Origin: Plasmopara viticola
Taxonomy: Eukaryota > Oomycota > Peronosporomycetes > Peronosporales > Peronosporaceae
Assembly: GCA_001695595.3 (NCBI GenBank)
Contig: MBPM02000090.1
Coordinates: 124,001 to 188,000 of the forward strand
Direction of reading: 5' to 3'
Length of the DNA: 64,000 nucleotides
The notes beneath the pieces are model-generated. The model did no database searches and was not told the DNA's origin. It saw only the letters and a program-made list of their open reading frames with translations. The position numbers were made by a program, and so were the translations under genes. Below, in pieces: positions 58,668 to 64,000 of the stretch. Numbering within the stretch: position 1 is the first letter of the stretch; every line of letters begins with the position of its first letter.

Positions 58668-59222
58668 TTATATCCACTCTGACCGCATATCAAAGATTGA
58701 CGATCGACGCGGATTGATCTCTGATGGTCGTTCCACTGCCTTCTCTTTCTCTTTTGTCTCTGTCTCGTGTTCTGGCTCTGCATCTTCCACTACAGGCTCT
58801 GGGATCTTGACAAATGAGGAGCCACTACTGGATGCATTGCTGGCGGACGGCACTCGCTTACTTACGACGGGCGACTTGGCTGTTACCACGGACTTGGACC
58901 TCTTGCCCGATTGACTATTCCTCCCTGTGATTGGGCTCTGAACGGCGGCTCGCACTCCTGTATTGGAAGGTTCTCGCCATTCATTGTTGCATAGATGCGT
59001 GGAGAAGATTGGAATGTCGTCGCGCGGACGCTGGCGCAATGCAGCAGCAATACTGGCCGTCGAGGACAGCACACGACCACTACGCCTCTGGTATTCTATC
59101 TGCTCTGCTAGTGCATCCTCAATGTCAATGCCAGCGCCATTCTCAGTCCTGCGCTGCTGAATCGACCTTGCTTTAATGCGACTTAAGAGCTTGCGGAGGC
59201 AGCGAAAGAGTGCTTTGAGCAT
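58668..59222 (-). CDS. Hypothetical 184-aa protein
   Basis: Clear ATG at 59222, intronless. The N-terminus is a basic amphipathic helix (MLKALFRCLRKLLSRIKARS), followed by IDIEDALAEQIEYQRRSG, a Ser/Thr/Lys-rich low-complexity middle (about 105-140), an acidic Glu/Lys stretch (about 145-165) and a C-terminal NPRRSSIFDMRSEWI. The ordered start and end with a disordered middle suggest a real protein, perhaps membrane-associated through its first helix. No family is recognised. Confidence 0.5.
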   Translation of the reverse strand: MLKALFRCLRKLLSRIKARSIQQRRTENGAGIDIEDALAEQIEYQRRSGRVLSSTASIAAALRQRPRDDIPIFSTHLCNNEWREPSNTGVRAAVQSPITGRNSQSGKRSKSVVTAKSPVVSKRVPSASNASSSGSSFVKIPEPVVEDAEPEHETETKEKEKAVERPSEINPRRSSIFDMRSEWI

Positions 59223-59410
59223 CTTTTACCGACTGCACGTCGAGTCAAGGCACCGATTCGATGCGTTCGTTTGCTCTGTGTACGAGTTGCAGACGCGCTA
59301 GGTCGTGACAAAAGTTTTGGTTCCGACCTGTGCACTTTCCGGCCTTTCGCGTTGTCAGTTGAAACCCAAGTCTGGTCATTGCTGGTTACGGCTGCTTGCT
59401 ACGTACGTAG

Positions 59411-59974
59411 CTAACATTCTCGATTCCCCAGTTTCTCGCAACTGTCTTTAAATTTGTATCGAAAAATGCACCGGTTACACCCCCCGAACTGGCCTGAAGT
59501 TTGCAGTCCAAACGATTTGTTGAAGGCCACATTTGCTCTTGGTCTCGGCAATGACATCACAAAATAGTAAGGCTTTACGCCTAGACGAAGAGCTAAAGAG
59601 ATGTGTACGATGGGGTGAAATGTGAAGTAATTGTGTACGAGGGCGTGCGATTGGTCATAAACCCGCAGTGTAAAGTCATTTTCTACCCGCACTGGCGCAC
59701 ACGTGTTGAGGAAGAAGGAATTGAGAGCACAACGCCAGGCGAGTGAGTGCAAGATTGCGTAGCTGCGTAGCCGCAGCGTATCCTTAGGGTGGCTCGCAAA
59801 GTATTGCGTTGCCGTAGTTGTGAAGTTGAGCTGATTACCGAGCTCATGGCCTTCCCTTAAATGGTTTGTAGGAGCGTAGATTAAAGTTGTTGATACATCA
59901 CGTGGTAGAGCAATATGTTGCCATTTTAAGCCAGCAGATGTCGAGATAAGTTGACAATCCCGCGGGAAGCGCAC
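59411..59974 (-). CDS. Uncertain open frame of 187 codons
   Basis: The minus-strand frame is open from a stop just upstream of 59974 to the stop at 59411, but begins with GTG and has no ATG in its first two thirds. Content such as LRLRSYAILHSLAWRCALNS is not low-complexity. It could be an exon whose start lies upstream across an intron, a pseudogene or chance. No family recognised. Confidence 0.25.
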   Translation of the reverse strand: MRFPRDCQLISTSAGLKWQHIALPRDVSTTLIYAPTNHLREGHELGNQLNFTTTATQYFASHPKDTLRLRSYAILHSLAWRCALNSFFLNTCAPVRVENDFTLRVYDQSHALVHNYFTFHPIVHISLALRLGVKPYYFVMSLPRPRANVAFNKSFGLQTSGQFGGCNRCIFRYKFKDSCEKLGNREC

Positions 59975-60118
59975 GACAAATTAAAGAGAATTGATTTGAC
60001 GTGGACGTCAAAGTATGATGTCACAAGAAGAACAGTTTGAAAATTTTAAATTTTCACCAAAAAATTTGACCAGGGCAACTGTGAGCATACATAAATCATA
60101 AACCTAATTTTTACGGAT

Positions 60119-60472
60119 GACCACCGAGGTAATAATGTTATGTATTACGTTATCGCGTTGCCAAGTTATGCACGTGCTAGGCTCAGTCTGGCTAGTCCAC
60201 GGCATAGAGTGGTGTCCGCATACGTCGGGTCTCGTTCGGCGGGCAGTGCAGCCAGCACCGAGGTCGTGAGGGTCTTCCATTATTTTGTTTATCTCTGACT
60301 TGGTAAGAGCCCAGGTGGCGCCCTGGTGCTGAAGACCGTCGCGTCGAGGGTGAGACTCGTTAGAGACCTGCAGATGCCCGAGAGCACCTGCCCGAAGCGC
60401 GCGAGCATTTAGCCCCCGCGCTTGGAAGGAGGGCGTCACCCCAACCTTTTTCGAAGCGACCACCGAAGTAAT
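60119..60472 (-). mobile_element. SINE-like element, copy 2, with 15-bp target-site duplication
   Basis: The 324-bp body (60134-60457) on the minus strand is nearly identical to copy 1 (52844-53165). It is flanked by GACCACCGAGGTAAT (60119-60133) and GACCACCGAAGTAAT (60458-60472), one mismatch. These flanks differ wholly from those of copy 1, which shows two independent insertions rather than a segmental duplication. The tail reads CGTAATACATAACATTA. Confidence 0.78.
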
Positions 60473-63400
60473 TCCTAAAAATCATAGAGCTTAGAGCAGA
60501 AACGTCCTCTCACTCAACTTACTCGTTTCTTGAATGGTGCTATAAGCTTTAATGGAGCCGTCGCTGTTCAGATTTGCAACTGTTGAGCCATATTTACTGA
60601 GCGTCCGTGATCTTGACCACCGTACTCAGTTCTGTTGACACGCTAGTTGCGTGAATAACATTGATTTTATCTTCCCATTAGCGGTGAATAGGAGCGTTGA
60701 AGTTGCACTAAGCATGCTACTGAATGCGTGGAGTCCATTGCATACCAAAGAAATGTAAGTTGAATGGCATCAGCGTCTTGTATGCTTACCATTTTTCGGT
60801 GCAGGCATAACGTACCCAAATTACATTTTCAGCCACGTATTATCGATGAACCGATTAACGGAATGCCACCGCTTCAGGCTCTATAAATTCCTTGTTGATT
60901 TCCCTTCGGCAAATAAAAGAAAGTTTTATAAAAATTACAGGTATGAATGATCGTACAACGTGTCTTCCGGCACGCATCCATCTGAAGGTATGGCTAGCTG
61001 TATGTCTCACAGTCAATGGACGCGGTTAAAGTCAAATATCCGCTTCGTTCGTTTTGGGCAGTTGTAATTGTTTTGTTTGTTCTGCTGATGTCGTGTAGCT
61101 GACATCGAAAAAAGCCATATAACAGCTTTTGGTTTACATAATGGGTTTACGTCAAAGCCCTCCACAAAACGAAGAAAATAAGTTGTTTCTTGTTAGCCTC
61201 AAAATCGCATATGATCTGAAGAGTCAACAGTACTTTATGACTTCGTGATTCATGAATTCTATAGTGACGCCCATCAATGCGTTAAAACGTCTTTAAGTGT
61301 AAGCTCAATCGCTGGTGGTTTTGGCACTCGAAAGGGGTGCCGCAATGCACATAGTGAGTGATGCGTGAACTAGTACGCAGCTTGCTTGTTAGATTAAATT
61401 TAATTTGTAGACCACAATCACAAAGCTGCCGACTATCACAGGGCACTCCGATAATCGTGTGGGTTCATCAAGGGTCTCGCGCTTTGTACTCGTCGGTGAG
61501 ACGGTGGTGGCAGGTGACTTAGTCATGTTTGTTGAATCGTGGTTCTGTCTTTGTGGAAGGTCGCATGGGACGATCACTTGTGCAGCAGTATTTGTATAGG
61601 ATACCAGCATTAAACCCATTACCGAGTTTATTTGCCTGACAATTGCGGGTGGACCCGAGTTAGAAAAGTTCACGTCGCATAGCGAGTCTTAAGCTCTGGT
61701 CTGGTTCGAGTCGTCGAATACGTAGCGTGTGGTGTCGGTGTAAGCCAAAATTACTTTTTACCTGCTATTGATGGACTCCAATCAAAATTAATTTCTTCTC
61801 CGTCCTCGTATTCCGCTTCTTCCATGATCTTTGTATAATGGCTGTTATCCTATCAGTCTGACTGGTAGATCATGGACGATCTAGTACGTGAGGTGACCGT
61901 CGATGATGTATTGCGCAAGTAAATTGGGAAACGTGGAGCGAAGTTGCAAATCCAATCCGGTCGCAACGTTGTTTGCAATCGTGCTCGTATAAGGTCACTT
62001 AAGTAGATGGGGTCGCGGATCTATCCAATACGTGAAATCTTCCATATAAGTGCTATGTGCCAATCACACAAATTTCTCGACCACGTATTGAAACGGTTTT
62101 GCCCAGGGAAACTCGTAATTAGGTCTAAATATTTCATCGACGGAAGTTTTCATGATCTATGCTCATTTACAGCCACTAGATCACCTATCTCACTAGTCAT
62201 AAATCTTTACTTTTGACTGAATATGTTGGGAAAGCTGCTGATCTTGCTTATTGCTCAATCACATTGCTGACAGTGCATCTAGATGAATGTACCCGCGGTA
62301 TCGAATAATGATACCAAATAGATCATTCAACGATCTTTTTCGATCCACAGCCAATAAGGTACAGAATTTGTCTTTTTTTGCCAGCTGTCCACATCGGTAC
62401 GACCATGTGGAAATAATATACAAAAGAGTCCTGACAATAAGAACATCGTTTGAAATAGCGCAGTGGAAGCGTGTATATTCCAAGTCGCGTGTTCCGAAGG
62501 CTCAATTTTTTTAATTTTGAATTTTACCATCCAAAAAGTGTATGGTTTAACTGTCGACTATCTTTGACGAGAATTTTTTCTGTCAGCCACAAAGTTATAA
62601 CATGTAGGGATCAACTTAGCACTGCTTTTGATTACTTTTCTTGCGGGCTATGCTTTCTGCTGTTAGCAGTCCATCACCTCAATAACCGGCAACAACTCGA
62701 TTACCTTATTCAGAGTGTCAAAGTTGTCTTCTTTCTCGCTTTCTGTCGATCTATTGCTCATTAACTGCTTTACACTCGTATCAGAGCTTTGTCCCTTCGA
62801 CCAGTGATGTTTTTCTCTCACTTGCAGCTCCCTAACTAATTTGGTCGTGCAGCTGTCTAGGCATAAATATCAAAATGCCGTACGTATAACATGGGTGAAA
62901 ACCATGTCTGATCAAAGCCCTGTTCGCGAAGAAGGATGCTTGGTTCTATCGCTATCCAATTCAAGAATCGTCCATTTCTAGCCACGACGTACCTGAGCTG
63001 GTTCATGTTGAAAAGTAAAAGGACTATGAGCTGCCGAGTTCTTCGCATTCCACGGTCAGATTTTTTTTTTGTCCTTTGGATGTCTACGAACGCCCCGTCA
63101 AGCAGTCAAAACGAAAGTGACCTGTTTTCGTTGCTTTTGCTCAAATCATCAACCAGCTTATTTTTTTAGCTATTATTTTTGGTGCTCGAATTGTAAACGC
63201 GCCAGGATTACGTGAGCAACCAGCAGCCGACCACATTACAAAGTTAAGCTCACATTTTCAATTTAAACATAATAAATCATTAACTTTAAAGAGTAGAGCT
63301 TCTGGAGTCAGGCAGATACCAATTTGCTGCTCGTATTGGTTCTTAGTAGAAATACGCTTTTACTGATGGACTTCTCACTCCAATATATTCTTGCCTCTAT

Positions 63401-63634
63401 TATTTAATAGATTTGCCTATGCTTTATTGTGCACTGCGAATAGTCGGTATAATGTCGGCACTGGTTATTACTTGAAGGTAGCAATTCAGTTCGATCTAGA
63501 TTTATCATTTTTTATCTGGACAGTCGGAAAAAGTAGAAAACTTATCTAATGGAGAGCCTCGTGTACGATCGCTTGAGCATTACCGCAACAGCCGTTACAA
63601 CTTATCTCTTTTAATCATACAACAAGAACAACTA
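60473..63634. other. Intergenic upstream of acyltransferase 2
   Basis: About 3.2 kb, AT-rich, with no supported gene. The minus frame 61673-61389 opens with GTG and is unfamiliar. Unlike the acyltransferase 1 promoter, the 300 bp before 63635 show no TACCCATG cluster. Confidence 0.5.
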
Positions 63635-64000
63635 ATGATGCTACGCACCCACGGGGACCATGACACCAGCAAGCACGCCAACGACGTGGCTGTATGTGTG
63701 CATCCTTTGCCTGAAAATTTGCCATTATTAGTCGAGGAAGAGCAAGGTAAGGATGATGAAAAAAAGCCTGTCAAGGCCAAGAAGGCAGCAGTGGCGGCCA
63801 TGTTACCTACCAAGATCTTGTTTCTTGATGGATTGCGTGGTCTAGCTGCCCTGCTGGTCGTTACGCAGCACTCGCATGAGTACATGCAGGATTTGAATCT
63901 AGGCGCCGTTGCAGTAGACTCTTTTTTTGTATTGTCGTCATTCCTCCTCACGTGGCTTTTTATGAAAAAAAGCATCCGCTTATTTAATCAGGGAGCAGGG
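63635..64000 (+). CDS. Second acyltransferase-3 family protein, 5' part only
   Basis: Open from the ATG at 63635 (a second ATG follows directly) to the window end, 122 codons. It is a clear paralogue of the gene at 54617: both share FLDGLRGLAALLVV, an HS catalytic-region histidine, VDSFFVLSSFLLTWLFMKKS and IRL. Their acidic N-terminal tails differ much more (here HANDVAVCVHPLPENLPLLV against NVQALPENQPLLIQ). Same strand, 9 kb apart, so a tandem pair. The rest of the gene is outside the window, so completeness cannot be judged. Confidence 0.85.
   Translation, partial: MMLRTHGDHDTSKHANDVAVCVHPLPENLPLLVEEEQGKDDEKKPVKAKKAAVAAMLPTKILFLDGLRGLAALLVVTQHSHEYMQDLNLGAVAVDSFFVLSSFLLTWLFMKKSIRLFNQGAG

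Noticed and set aside
61389..61673. 94-codon minus frame considered as a possible small secreted effector
   Set aside because: The internal ATG gives no convincing signal peptide and there is no RxLR, EER or LFLAK motif; the frame itself starts with GTG.

Overview
This is a nuclear window from a eukaryote, most likely an oomycete of the Peronosporales (Phytophthora or downy mildew). The evidence for that placement is threefold. Genes are compact and intron-poor, with short GT-AG introns of about 60-80 nt. Several start codons are preceded by the oomycete-type initiator (TCATTTY-like) 17-40 nt upstream. Islands of conserved housekeeping genes sit in a large repeat-rich, gene-poor background. 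The genus is an inference; no marker gene settles it. An apparently intact DNAAF11 (dynein-arm assembly) suggests a lineage that still makes flagellated zoospores.

Layout. 1-7.5 kb is a gene-dense island: TRAPPC5 (+), a degraded coding-like zone, a bacterial/mitochondrial-type isoleucyl-tRNA synthetase (-), and a divergently transcribed protein with SPE39/VPS16-like flanks around a PH domain (+). 7.5-14 kb is gene-poor and holds a tRNA-derived SINE with a 19-bp target-site duplication. At 14.0-15.5 kb lies a type II NADH dehydrogenase whose single 72-nt intron is in frame and stop-free. 15.5-26.9 kb is an 11.4-kb gene desert. 26.9-32.1 kb is a second island: an FKBP15-like WH1/coiled-coil protein (+), tubulin cofactor A (-, two exons) and adenylosuccinate synthetase with a long N-terminal extension (-). 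32.5-37.3 kb is a decayed Ty1/copia LTR retrotransposon on the minus strand. 37.3-42.8 kb is another desert. 42.8-46.8 kb carries an amino-acid/polyamine permease and DNAAF11, both on minus. 46.8-54.6 kb is desert.

54.6-64 kb contains two related acyltransferase-3 membrane proteins (+), the second cut by the window end. They bracket two or three uncharacterised minus-strand genes, an array of a 16-bp GCAC-N8-GTGC motif, and one of two nearly identical 322-324-bp SINE-like elements, each with its own target-site duplication.

The genes form no operon or single pathway. They serve vesicle traffic (TRAPPC5, SPE39-like, FKBP15-like), organelle translation and respiration (IleRS, NDH-2), purine synthesis (ADSS), and tubulin/flagellum assembly (TBCA, DNAAF11). 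Nothing resembles a defence or biosynthetic cluster. The most notable material is the PH-domain architecture, the extended ADSS, the young SINE-like family, and the unexplained motif arrays around the acyltransferase genes.
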